A stretch of 64,000 nt of DNA from Azospirillum cavernae (GTDB lineage Bacteria > Pseudomonadota > Alphaproteobacteria > Azospirillales > Azospirillaceae): assembly GCF_003590795.1 (NCBI RefSeq), contig NZ_QYUL01000004.1, positions 372,001 through 436,000 of the forward strand, in the 5' to 3' direction. Positions 7,549-15,522 of this stretch are shown in pieces. A model generated the notes under the pieces. It ran no database searches. It was not told where the DNA came from and saw only the letters and a program-made list of their open reading frames with translations. A program made the position numbers and the translations under genes. Within the stretch, counting starts at the first letter, position 1; each line of letters starts with the position of its first letter.

Positions 7549-8811
7549 ATGTCTTACCCGCAGAATGTCGCCGTGAACGGCTCGCGCCTGTGGCAAAGCC
7601 TGATGGACATGGCGCAGATCGGCGCGACGCCCAAGGGCGGCGTCTGCCGACTGGCCCTGACCGACTTGGACAAGCAGAGCCGCGACCTGTTCGCGCGCTG
7701 GTGCGAGGAGGCGGGATGCACCATCAGCGTGGACAAGATGGGCAACATCTTCGCCCGCCGGGCCGGTCGCGACGACAGCCTGCCCCCGATCATCATGGGC
7801 AGCCATCTGGACAGCCAGCCGACCGGCGGCAAATATGACGGCGTCTATGGCGTGCTGGCCGGGTTGGAAGTGGTGCGCAGCCTGAACGACATGGGCTACG
7901 TCACCGAGGCCCCGGTCGAGGTGGCGGTGTGGACGAACGAGGAAGGCTCGCGCTTCGCCCCGGCCATGGTGGCGTCCGGCGTCTTCGCCGGGGTGTTCGA
8001 TCTGGAGTATGGTCTGTCGCGCGCCGATCTGGATGGCAAGACGATGGGCGAGGAACTCGCCCGCATCGGCTACGCCGGGGACCAGGAGGTCGGCGGGCGC
8101 AAGGTCGGCGCCTATTTCGAGGCCCACATCGAACAAGGCCCGATCCTGGAGGCCGAGGGCAAGACCATCGGCGTCGTCACCGATTGCCAGGGCCAACGCT
8201 GGTACGAAATCACCTTCACCGGCCAGGAGGCCCACGCTGGGCCGACGCCGATGACCCGCCGCAAGGACGCCCTGCTGGGGGCCGCGCGCGTGGTGGACGC
8301 GGTGAACCGCATTGGCTTGAAGTATGGCCCGGCGGCCTGCGCCACGGTCGGGCTGATGCAGATTCACCCGAACTCGCGCAACGTCATTCCGGGCCGCGTC
8401 TTCTTCACCGTCGATTTCCGCCATCCGAAGGATGAGATTTTGGCGGCGATGGACGCCGAACTGCGCGCCGCCGTGGAAGAAATCGCCAGCGGCATCGGGC
8501 TGGAGAGCGACTTCAAGCAAATCTGGTATTACGCCCCCATCCAGTTCGACGCCGATTGCGTAAAGGCGGTGCGCAACGGGGTGGAACGCACCGGCTATTC
8601 CTTCCGCGACATCATTTCCGGCGCCGGTCACGACGCCTGTTATCTGTCGAAGGTGGCGCCGACCGGCATGGTCTTCATCCCCTGCATCGACGGCATCAGC
8701 CACAACGAGATCGAGGAAACGACGCCGGAATGGTCCACGGCGGGCTGCGAAGTTCTGCTGCACGCCGTGCTGGAACGGGCAAACGCCGAGCGATCCCCGG
8801 CAGCCGCGTGA
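7549..8811 (+). CDS. Zn-dependent amidase, beta-ureidopropionase (N-carbamoyl-beta-alanine amidohydrolase)
   Basis: M20/hydantoinase-carbamoylase family enzyme, 420 aa. It should hydrolyse N-carbamoyl-beta-alanine to beta-alanine, CO2 and ammonia, the third step of reductive pyrimidine breakdown. Metal-binding motifs are visible: GSHLDSQPTGGKYDG (His and bridging Asp), TNEEGSRF (Glu-Glu), HIEQGPILE and the terminal DGISHNEIEE (His). Its place between preA and the hydantoinase supports the ureidopropionase role over an L-carbamoylase. A start SD GGGAGAGAG lies just upstream. Confidence 0.9.
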   Translation: MSYPQNVAVNGSRLWQSLMDMAQIGATPKGGVCRLALTDLDKQSRDLFARWCEEAGCTISVDKMGNIFARRAGRDDSLPPIIMGSHLDSQPTGGKYDGVYGVLAGLEVVRSLNDMGYVTEAPVEVAVWTNEEGSRFAPAMVASGVFAGVFDLEYGLSRADLDGKTMGEELARIGYAGDQEVGGRKVGAYFEAHIEQGPILEAEGKTIGVVTDCQGQRWYEITFTGQEAHAGPTPMTRRKDALLGAARVVDAVNRIGLKYGPAACATVGLMQIHPNSRNVIPGRVFFTVDFRHPKDEILAAMDAELRAAVEEIASGIGLESDFKQIWYYAPIQFDADCVKAVRNGVERTGYSFRDIISGAGHDACYLSKVAPTGMVFIPCIDGISHNEIEETTPEWSTAGCEVLLHAVLERANAERSPAAA

Positions 8812-8829
8812 TACAGTCCGTCTCTCTTC

Positions 8830-8856
8830 GCCCCTCTCCCGAAGCGGGAGAGGGGC
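8830..8856. repeat. Short GC-rich palindrome (CCCTCTCCCG family)
   Basis: A 12-bp perfect inverted repeat with a 3-nt AAG loop, GCCCCTCTCCCG / CGGGAGAGGGGC, lies between the amidase and the rutR-like gene. The same core recurs at 11951-12401 and 50385-50509. It may also act as an intra-operon terminator. Confidence 0.6.
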
Positions 8857-8883
8857 TTCAAGGATGATGGACGAAGGTTGGCG

Positions 8884-9570
8884 ATGACGCTGAAAACAGA
8901 TCCGGCCCCCCCCGACGCCGCCCCGCAAGGGCGCATCCGCCGCGAGAATGTGGAACGCATTCTCAAGGCGGCGGAGGCCGTGTTCGCGGAGGCCGGATGC
9001 GCCGGGGCGACCATGGCCGACATCGCCGACAAGGCCGGGCTGCCCAAGGCCAATCTGCATTATTACTTCGGCACCAAAGAGGATCTGTACCGCGCGGTGC
9101 TGGACAACATCCTGCGGCTGTGGCTCGCCCCCATCGACGCGCTGACGCCGGACGCCGATCCGGCCGCCGCGCTGACCGCCTACATCACCACCAAAATGGA
9201 AGCCTCGCGCACCCGGGCGCAGGCGTCCAAGGTGTTCGCCAACGAGATCCTGCATGGCGGGGCGCAGATCGAACGCTTCCTGTCCGACGATCTGCGCCGT
9301 CTGGTCGACGCCAAGGCCGCCGTCATCGACGGCTGGGTCGCCGAAGGCCGCATGGCCCCGGTGGACGCCCGCCAATTCCTGTTCATGATCTGGGCCGTGA
9401 CCCAGCATTACGCCGATTTCGACGTCCAGGTCCGCAAGGTTCTGGGCCGCCGCACCCTGACCCGCCAGGATTTCGCCCAGATCACCGCCGAGGTGCTGCG
9501 GATGATCCTGCGCGCCGCCGGGCTGCCGGAACCGGCCCCTTCCCCCACCCCATCCCCGACCAACGCATAA
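8884..9570 (+). CDS. rutR: TetR-family pyrimidine utilisation regulator, RutR-like
   Basis: TetR repressor, 228 aa from the ATG at 8884 (SD GAAGG six bases upstream). The N-terminal HTH (ATMADIADKAGLPKANLHYY) is followed by a RutR/YcdC-type C-terminal domain with FLFMIWAVTQHYADFDVQV. E. coli RutR binds uracil and represses pyrimidine degradation. Here it sits inside the reductive preTA operon rather than a rut operon, and a RutR-box-like site lies upstream of preT, so autogenous control of the operon is likely. Confidence 0.85.
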   Translation: MTLKTDPAPPDAAPQGRIRRENVERILKAAEAVFAEAGCAGATMADIADKAGLPKANLHYYFGTKEDLYRAVLDNILRLWLAPIDALTPDADPAAALTAYITTKMEASRTRAQASKVFANEILHGGAQIERFLSDDLRRLVDAKAAVIDGWVAEGRMAPVDARQFLFMIWAVTQHYADFDVQVRKVLGRRTLTRQDFAQITAEVLRMILRAAGLPEPAPSPTPSPTNA

Positions 9571-9583
9571 GGGAGCGCCTTCC

Positions 9584-11023
9584 ATGGGTATCGTCATTCG
9601 CGGTGGAACCGTCGTCACAGCCGAGCAGACGCAGCGCGCCGATGTCTATTGCGAGGATGGCCTCATCAAGGCCGTTGGCGACGCGCTGGACGTTCCCGCC
9701 GGAACCGAAGCGGTGGAGGCGGGCGGCTGCTTCGTCATGCCCGGCGGCATCGACCCGCACACCCACATGGAATTGCCCTTCATGGGCACGGTGACGACCG
9801 AGGATTTCTTCAGCGGCACCGCCGCCGGTTTCGCGGGCGGCACGACGACGATCATCGACTTCGTCATCCCCAACCCGAAACAAAGCCTGATGGAGGCCTA
9901 TCACACCTGGCGCGGCTGGGCGGAAAAGGCGGCGGGCGATTACAGCTTTCACGTCGCCGTCACCTGGTGGGACGAGACGGTGCGCGCCGACATGGGCACG
10001 CTGGTCGCCGACCATGGGGTGAACAGCTTCAAGCATTTCATGGCCTACAAGAACGCCATCATGGCCGACGACGAGGTGCTGGTGAACAGCTTCCAGCGCT
10101 GTTTGGAGCTGGGAGCCATCCCGACCGTCCACGCCGAAAACGGCGAGCTGGTGTTCCAGTTGCAAAAGAAGCTGCTTGCCCAGGGCATGACCGGGCCGGA
10201 GGCGCATCCCCTGTCCCGCCCGCCGGAGGTGGAGGGCGAGGCCGCCAACCGCGCCATCCAGGTCGCCAAGGTGTTCGGCGTGCCGGTCTACATCGTCCAT
10301 GTCTCGGCCAAGGAAGCGCTGGAGGCGATCACGCGCGGCCAGGACGGCGGCCAGCGGGTGTTCGGCGAGGTGCTGGCCGGGCATCTTCTGATCGACGACA
10401 GCGTGTACCGCAACCCCGATTGGGATGTCGCCGCCGGTCACGTCATGAGTCCGCCCTTCCGCGCCAAGGAGCATCAGGAGGCGCTGTGGCGCGGCTTGCA
10501 GGCGGGGCATCTGCACACCACGGCGACCGACCATTGCTGTTTCTGCGCCGAGCAAAAGGCTGTGGGACGCAACGACTTCACCAAGATCCCGAATGGCACG
10601 GCGGGGATCGAGGACCGCATGACCGCGCTCTGGACGCATGGCGTCAACACGGGTCGTCTGACGATGAACGAGTTCGTCGCCATCACCTCGGCCAACGCGG
10701 CGAAGATCTTCAACCTGTACCCGCGCAAGGGATCGGTCAGCGTCGGGGCCGACGCCGATCTGGTGGTGTGGGATCCGGCGGCGACCAAGACCATCTCGGC
10801 CAAGACGCAAATGCAGAAGGTCGGCCTGAACATCTTCGAAGGCATGACGGTGACGGGAACCCCAGCCTACACGCTGAGCCAGGGCAAAATCGTCCACGCG
10901 CTGGGCGAAAGCCGCGCCGTGCGCGGGGCGGGCCGCTACGTCAACCGCCCGGCCTTCCCGTCTGTCTACGAAGCGGTGAAGAAGCGCAACGCGCTGAACG
11001 TCCCGACGCCGGTCGTTCGCTGA
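9584..11023 (+). CDS. hydA: Dihydropyrimidinase (D-hydantoinase)
   Basis: Binuclear zinc amidohydrolase that opens dihydrouracil to N-carbamoyl-beta-alanine; 479 aa, the normal family length. It shows the metal motif GGIDPHTHMELPF, the carboxylated lysine in NSFKHFMAYKN, the histidines in PTVHAENGE and VYIVHVSAKEAL, and the metal-binding/substrate segment around TATDHCCF. It begins 13 bp after the rutR-like gene and completes the pathway preTA, hydA, ureidopropionase. No pyrimidine permease or beta-alanine aminotransferase is seen nearby. Confidence 0.95.
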   Translation: MGIVIRGGTVVTAEQTQRADVYCEDGLIKAVGDALDVPAGTEAVEAGGCFVMPGGIDPHTHMELPFMGTVTTEDFFSGTAAGFAGGTTTIIDFVIPNPKQSLMEAYHTWRGWAEKAAGDYSFHVAVTWWDETVRADMGTLVADHGVNSFKHFMAYKNAIMADDEVLVNSFQRCLELGAIPTVHAENGELVFQLQKKLLAQGMTGPEAHPLSRPPEVEGEAANRAIQVAKVFGVPVYIVHVSAKEALEAITRGQDGGQRVFGEVLAGHLLIDDSVYRNPDWDVAAGHVMSPPFRAKEHQEALWRGLQAGHLHTTATDHCCFCAEQKAVGRNDFTKIPNGTAGIEDRMTALWTHGVNTGRLTMNEFVAITSANAAKIFNLYPRKGSVSVGADADLVVWDPAATKTISAKTQMQKVGLNIFEGMTVTGTPAYTLSQGKIVHALGESRAVRGAGRYVNRPAFPSVYEAVKKRNALNVPTPVVR

Positions 11024-11138
11024 CGCAAGGCGGGGATTCGACCGCAAGAGCCGGGATGTCCGATCCGGCGGGCGGCGCCACAGTCACGGCGTGAAGGGGC
11101 GGCTGGCGCCGCCCCGCCCGCTGGATGGACGCCCCGCC

Positions 11139-11894
11139 ATGCCCCTCGCCTCTCTCGCCCTTTCCCGCCCCTGCCCTGTTGTTGACAAATCCTGGACCGC
11201 GCGCGCCGACGCCCTGGATTGGGGGCGGATCGAGGCCGATTTGGACGCGGCGGGCAACGCCCTGGTCGGGCCGCTGCTGACCGCCGACGACTGCGCCGCC
11301 CTGACGGCGCTGTACCCGCAAGACGCTCCCTTCCGCAGCCGGGTGGTGATGGCCCGCCATGGCTTCGGCAAGGGCGAATACAAATATTTCGCCTATCCCC
11401 TGCCCGCCCCCATCGCCGGGCTGCGCGGCGCGCTGTACGAACGGTTGGCCCCCATCGCCAACCGCTGGAACGACCGCCTCGGCGTGTCCGTTCGTTACCC
11501 CGCCGACCACGCCGCCTTTCTGAACCGCTGCCGCGCCGCCGGTCAGACCCGGCCAACGCCCTTGCTGCTGAAATACGCGGTGGGCGATTACAATTGCCTG
11601 CATCAGGATCTGTATGGCGAAACGGTGTTTCCGCTTCAGGCCGCCATCCTGCTGTCTGAACCGGGGCGGGATTTTCGGGGCGGCGATTTCGTGCTGACCG
11701 AACAGCGCCCGCGCCAGCAATCCCGCGCCGAGGTGGTTCCCCTGCGCCAAGGCTGGGCGGTGATCTTCGCCGTCAGCCACCGCCCCACCCAGGGCGCGCG
11801 CGGAACCTTGCGCGTCACCCACCGCCACGGCGTCAGCCGCCTGCTGGCGGGGGAACGTTTCACCACCGGCATCATCTTTCACGACGCGCCGTAA
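11139..11894 (+). CDS. 2OG-Fe(II) oxygenase-family protein
   Basis: Predicted non-haem iron, 2-oxoglutarate-dependent dioxygenase, 251 aa from the ATG at 11139 (a GTG at 11091 would add 16 residues). The iron ligands HxD are seen in NCLHQDLYGE (His155, Asp157). A distal His and 2OG-binding Arg/Ser probably lie in the HRHGVSRLLAGERFTTG segment, followed by GIIFHDA. This prolyl-hydroxylase-like family is common in alphaproteobacteria, but its substrate is unknown. It is 115 bp after hydA and may or may not share its transcript. Confidence 0.75.
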   Translation: MPLASLALSRPCPVVDKSWTARADALDWGRIEADLDAAGNALVGPLLTADDCAALTALYPQDAPFRSRVVMARHGFGKGEYKYFAYPLPAPIAGLRGALYERLAPIANRWNDRLGVSVRYPADHAAFLNRCRAAGQTRPTPLLLKYAVGDYNCLHQDLYGETVFPLQAAILLSEPGRDFRGGDFVLTEQRPRQQSRAEVVPLRQGWAVIFAVSHRPTQGARGTLRVTHRHGVSRLLAGERFTTGIIFHDAP

Positions 11895-11950
11895 ACAGGG
11901 CGGCCTGCGGGCGGCGGCTGTCGGAGACAGTGATCCGATCCGACGCGCGC

Positions 11951-12401
11951 GCCCATCTTGCCAAAGCCCAATCACCGCAGGACGATCACCGCAGGAATCC
12001 CCTCTCCCCCCCGGGGAGAGGTTAGGGTGAGGGGGTGGCGCCGCGTGGCCCATCGGGCAGAGCCGACGCGATCCGCCAACCCCGCTCATCCTCGCCATGC
12101 ATCCCCCTCACCCCGACCCTCTCCCCGGGGGGGGAGAGGGGGAAGGGCGCGCGCGTCGGTGGGGCGTCGCCAGCCGAAACATCGCCCATCTTGCCAAAGC
12201 CCGATCACCGCAGGAATCCCCTCTCCCCCCCGGGGAGAGGTTAGGGTGAGGGGGTGGCGCCGCGTGGCCCATCGGGCGGAGCCGACGCGATCCGCCAATC
12301 CCGCTCATCCTCGCCATGCGTCCCCCTCACCCCGACCCTCTCCCCGGGGGGGAGAGGGGGATGGGCGCGTGGGTTGGCGGGGCGTCGCCAGCCGAAAAAT
12401 T
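11951..12401. repeat. Two tandem copies of a roughly 220-bp palindrome-rich repeat
   Basis: Units start at 11951 (233 bp) and 12184 (218 bp) and are nearly identical. A third, truncated start (GCACATCTTGCCAGAGCGCG) follows at 12402. Unit 1 carries an extra 14 bp from duplication of a GATCACCGCAG motif. Each unit contains inward-facing hairpins (CCTCTCCCCC...GGGGAGAGG, then TTAGGGTGAGGGGG mirrored by CCCCCTCACCCCGACCCTC). It fits a BIME/MITE-like non-coding element that was tandemly duplicated. Together with 11895-11950 it fills the space between the oxygenase and the pentapeptide gene. Confidence 0.85.
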
Positions 12402-12471
12402 GCACATCTTGCCAGAGCGCGCGTTTGCGCGTGTAGTGAGGCCCGGCGCAAGGCGGCGAGGGTGTGGGCGG

Positions 12472-13602
12472 ATGGTTGGGGTGCGGGGTTGGTGTCTCGG
12501 TTGCTGGCGACGGGCGTGCGGCGCCGTCCAAAGCTTGGGGAAACAGGCGAAAGAATGGGTGCGCAACGATCCCCCATCCGCCATCGCGGCCCTGTTCGCC
12601 GTGGTGCTGGTGCTGGAGTTGCTGCTGTTGGGCGGCAAGACGGGGGCCGCTCTGACCTCCTTCGACGCCATCGCGGATCATGACAAAAAGGTCGAAGCCT
12701 TTGGCAAGCTGATTTCCGCCATCGGCTTGCTTGCCGCCGCGCCCGTCGGCGTGGCTGGCGTCGCGTTGGCCTTTTGGCGCAGTTGGAACCAGCACCGCGA
12801 CGGGCTGACGGCGATCCGAAAGCTGGACGCCGAAGCCTACGCCAAAGCGGCGGAAGCCTTCGCCAAGGCGGTGGAGCAACTGGGCCACGACAAATCATCC
12901 ATCCGCATGGGTGCCGCTCTGGCCTTGGAGGCGTTGGGAAAATCCACCCCGCGCTTGCTGTCCCAAGCCATTGAAGTTCTTTGCGCCTATGTCCGGGAAG
13001 CACGGCCCGTCTCACCGACCGCCCCAACGGATAAGACAGCGGAAACCGAGCTGGTTTCACCGCTCCCCACGGACATCCAGTTGATTCTTGACATCGTCAA
13101 CCGTCTGAAACGGGAAGACAAAGACAACCGAATCAAAATTGATCTTTCGCTCGTAGATCTCCGAGGCGCCCGCCTGCGCTGGGCCAACTTGAGCGGGGCA
13201 GACCTGTGGGAGGCTAACCTGTACGGGGCTGACCTGAGCCGGGTCAACCTGAGCGGGGCTGACCTGAGGTGGGCCAGCCTGGGCAGGGCCAACCTGAGCG
13301 GGGCCAGCCTGAGCGGGGCCGACCTGAGCTGGGCCAGCCTGAGCTGGGCCAGCCTGCACGGGGCCAACCTGCACGGGGCCGACCTGAGCGGGGCCGACCT
13401 GAGCGGAGCCAACCTGCACGGGGCCGACCTGAGCGGGACCGTCCTGTACGGGGCCAATCTTATCGGGGCCACCCTCACCGACACCATCTTTGAAAACACC
13501 ACCCTCACCAACACCATCTTTGAAAACACCCTCCTCCCCGATGGCCGCGTCTGGACCGGCAAAGGCCCCCCACCCGACCCCACCCCCGTAACGAATGCGT
13601 GA
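12472..13602 (+). CDS. Membrane-anchored pentapeptide-repeat protein
   Basis: About 376 aa from the ATG at 12472. The true start is uncertain because the frame is open back into the repeat; a GTG at 12559 is an alternative. Two hydrophobic segments (residues about 37-54 and 80-102) are followed by a helical region and about 20 A(D/N)LxG pentapeptide repeats (residues about 230-343), which fold as a right-handed quadrilateral beta-helix. The ending IFENTTL/IFENTLLPDG is typical of such proteins. The architecture of two TM helices plus pentapeptides recurs in bacteria, but the function is not known. The gene directly abuts the tandem repeat array. Confidence 0.75.
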   Translation: MVGVRGWCLGCWRRACGAVQSLGKQAKEWVRNDPPSAIAALFAVVLVLELLLLGGKTGAALTSFDAIADHDKKVEAFGKLISAIGLLAAAPVGVAGVALAFWRSWNQHRDGLTAIRKLDAEAYAKAAEAFAKAVEQLGHDKSSIRMGAALALEALGKSTPRLLSQAIEVLCAYVREARPVSPTAPTDKTAETELVSPLPTDIQLILDIVNRLKREDKDNRIKIDLSLVDLRGARLRWANLSGADLWEANLYGADLSRVNLSGADLRWASLGRANLSGASLSGADLSWASLSWASLHGANLHGADLSGADLSGANLHGADLSGTVLYGANLIGATLTDTIFENTTLTNTIFENTLLPDGRVWTGKGPPPDPTPVTNA

Positions 13603-13700
13603 GCGCCGACATTTCCAATACCCTCCACCCCATGGCTTGCGTACAAGCATGACGGAAGCCCCTTCGTCGTTAGGGCCATCACGAACAGCGGGCCGTTGGG

Positions 13701-14582
13701 ATGGAAATTCATCAGGTTCAGTATTTCATGGCGCTGTGCCAGACCTTGAACTTCACCCGCGCCGCCGACGCCTGCGGGGTGACGCAGCCGTCCTTGACCA
13801 AGGCGATCAAGAAGCTGGAAGACGAGATGGGCGGGCCGTTGTTCCGGCGGGAGCGCGGGTTGACCCATCTGTCCGATCTGGGGCGTCTGATGCGCCCGCA
13901 TCTGGAGGCGGTGTTCAACGCCAGCGAAATGGCCCGGCATCAGGCCGAAAGCTGGCGCAAGCTGGACCGTTCGCCGCTGCGCGTCGGGTTGATGTGCACC
14001 ATCGGGCCGGGGCGCATGGTCGAATTCCTCAAACGGGTCCGCCGCGAAATCCCGAATGTCGAGGTCACGCTGAAAGACGCGCCGGGCCGCGAGGTGGTGC
14101 GGCTGTTGATGGAGGGGGAACTCGACGTCGCCTTTGTCGGGTTGCCCGACCTGCCCGACCGCTGCGACCATGATCTTCTCTACCGCGAACGCTACACCGT
14201 CGCCTTTGCCCCCGGTCATCGGTTCGAGGCGATGGACCGCGTGCCGTACAAGGAACTGCATGGCGAAGAGTATCTGTCCCGCCTGAACTGCGAATACCCC
14301 GATCATTTCTCGGCGTTGGGGGTTCCCGACACGGTGGACGTCCGCGTCTGCTACGCGACGGAGCGGGAGGATTGGGTGCAGGCGCTGATTCTGGCCGGGA
14401 TGGGCTGCGCCGTCATGCCGGAATTCCTGCCGATTCTGCCCGGCATCGCCACGCGGGTGATTGTGGAGCCGGAAATCTCGCGCGAGATCCGGCTGGTGAT
14501 GGTGTCGGGCCGCCGCCATTCCCCCGCGCTGCGCAGCTTCGCGGCGCTGGCCAAACGCCATCCTTGGGTGGCTGGCGGGTAA
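13701..14582 (+). CDS. LysR-family transcriptional regulator
   Basis: LTTR of 293 aa. The N-terminal HTH begins MEIHQVQYFMALCQTLNFTR with the recognition helix in VTQPSLTKAIKKLE. The rest is a periplasmic-binding-fold effector domain with no OxyR-type cysteine pair. No catabolic operon is adjacent, so target and inducer are unknown. It is preceded by a short 98-bp gap after the pentapeptide gene and followed by the cold-shock gene in the same direction. Confidence 0.85.
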   Translation: MEIHQVQYFMALCQTLNFTRAADACGVTQPSLTKAIKKLEDEMGGPLFRRERGLTHLSDLGRLMRPHLEAVFNASEMARHQAESWRKLDRSPLRVGLMCTIGPGRMVEFLKRVRREIPNVEVTLKDAPGREVVRLLMEGELDVAFVGLPDLPDRCDHDLLYRERYTVAFAPGHRFEAMDRVPYKELHGEEYLSRLNCEYPDHFSALGVPDTVDVRVCYATEREDWVQALILAGMGCAVMPEFLPILPGIATRVIVEPEISREIRLVMVSGRRHSPALRSFAALAKRHPWVAGG

Positions 14583-14784
14583 GTTTGGCGCTGTCTGACG
14601 GCGAATTGCGAATTTTTCGTCGCAGTCCGGCGCGGACCGCAACGGTGATGTGGCTTTTCTTCGGTCGATTTATGATAGGGTGCGCGCAGCCGGGGCCGTT
14701 CTACGGTCGCGACGCGCGGCGTTGCGCCCGCATCAGGGGATAGCCGCCGCCTGCCCGGCTTTCGGGACGCGAAAGGGAATTGCA

Positions 14785-15387
14785 TTGAGCGACGAGTTTA
14801 AGAACGTCACGGCGACGGTGAAGTGGTTCAAGCCGGAAAAAGGTTTTGGTTTTGTCCGTCTGGCCGACGGCACGGGCGAGGCGTTCCTCCACGCGTCGGT
14901 CCTGGCCGCCGCCTCCCTGCCCAACCCGGTGGAAGGCACGATTCTGGTTTGCGACATGGCGCAAGGCGCCAAGGGGCCGCAGGTCGTCGCCATCCATTCG
15001 GTGACTCCGCCGGAAAATCCCCCCGCCCCGCGCGCCCGCCCGGCCCGCCCCCAGCGCGGCGCGCCGCCCATCGCCCAGCAGCCGCAGCCCGACTATGGCG
15101 ACGTCGCCGCCGCCCCGCCCCGCGCGCCCAAGCCGCCGCGTGAGCGCCGCGAACGCCCGGCGGAGCCGGTCGGCCCGGCGGTCATGGCCTATGGCACCGT
15201 GCGCTGGTACAATCTGGACAGCCAGTCCGGCCTGATCGAGCCGTGGGAAGACGGCGCCGACGTGTTCTTTGACCGGGCCACCCTGCGCCTGTCCGGCCTG
15301 GAAATCGTCGCCGACGGCGAAGACGTCCGCTATGTCGCCTATGGGGCGGAAGACGCGCCGGTGGCCCAGCGGGTCGAGTTGATCTGA
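14785..15387 (+). CDS. Double cold-shock-domain protein
   Basis: 200-aa nucleic-acid-binding protein with two cold-shock domains. Domain 1 (about residues 7-72) holds the RNP1-like KGFGFVRL motif after TVKWFKPEK. A Pro/Arg-rich linker follows (about 75-130). Domain 2 (about 133-200) starts GTVRWYNLDSQSGLIEP and is more degenerate, lacking the aromatic KGFGF core. The start is a TTG at 14785 with the SD AAAGGGAA; no ATG precedes the first domain, although the frame is open upstream. Tandem-CSD proteins of this size are frequent in alphaproteobacteria. It probably acts as an RNA chaperone or regulator. Confidence 0.85.
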   Translation: MSDEFKNVTATVKWFKPEKGFGFVRLADGTGEAFLHASVLAAASLPNPVEGTILVCDMAQGAKGPQVVAIHSVTPPENPPAPRARPARPQRGAPPIAQQPQPDYGDVAAAPPRAPKPPRERRERPAEPVGPAVMAYGTVRWYNLDSQSGLIEPWEDGADVFFDRATLRLSGLEIVADGEDVRYVAYGAEDAPVAQRVELI

Positions 15388-15522
15388 CCCTCGGTCCGGC
15401 GGCCTTGTTCCACCGCACAAGCGCCGCCGGACATCAGGGCCGTCCTCAATACCGCCTCTGCACAAAGTCCTGCACACTGCCCATCTTATGATTGATGGAC
15501 CGCGCGCGTTCTAAGGTGCAGC

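Noticed and set aside
5782..9618. A 1278-codon open frame on the minus strand
   Set aside because: It is antisense to preT, preA, the amidase and rutR, all with clear motifs. The translation is low-complexity Gly/Ala/Arg/Gln-rich, the usual shadow in GC-rich DNA.
11951..12401. Direct repeats considered as a CRISPR array or an att site
   Set aside because: Units are over 200 bp, adjacent without spacers, and contain hairpins; no integrase, tRNA or cas gene nearby.
13150..13500. Regular 15-bp repeats resembling a CRISPR or minisatellite
   Set aside because: They are coding: each 15 bp encodes one A(D/N)LxG pentapeptide. There are no spacers and no cas genes.
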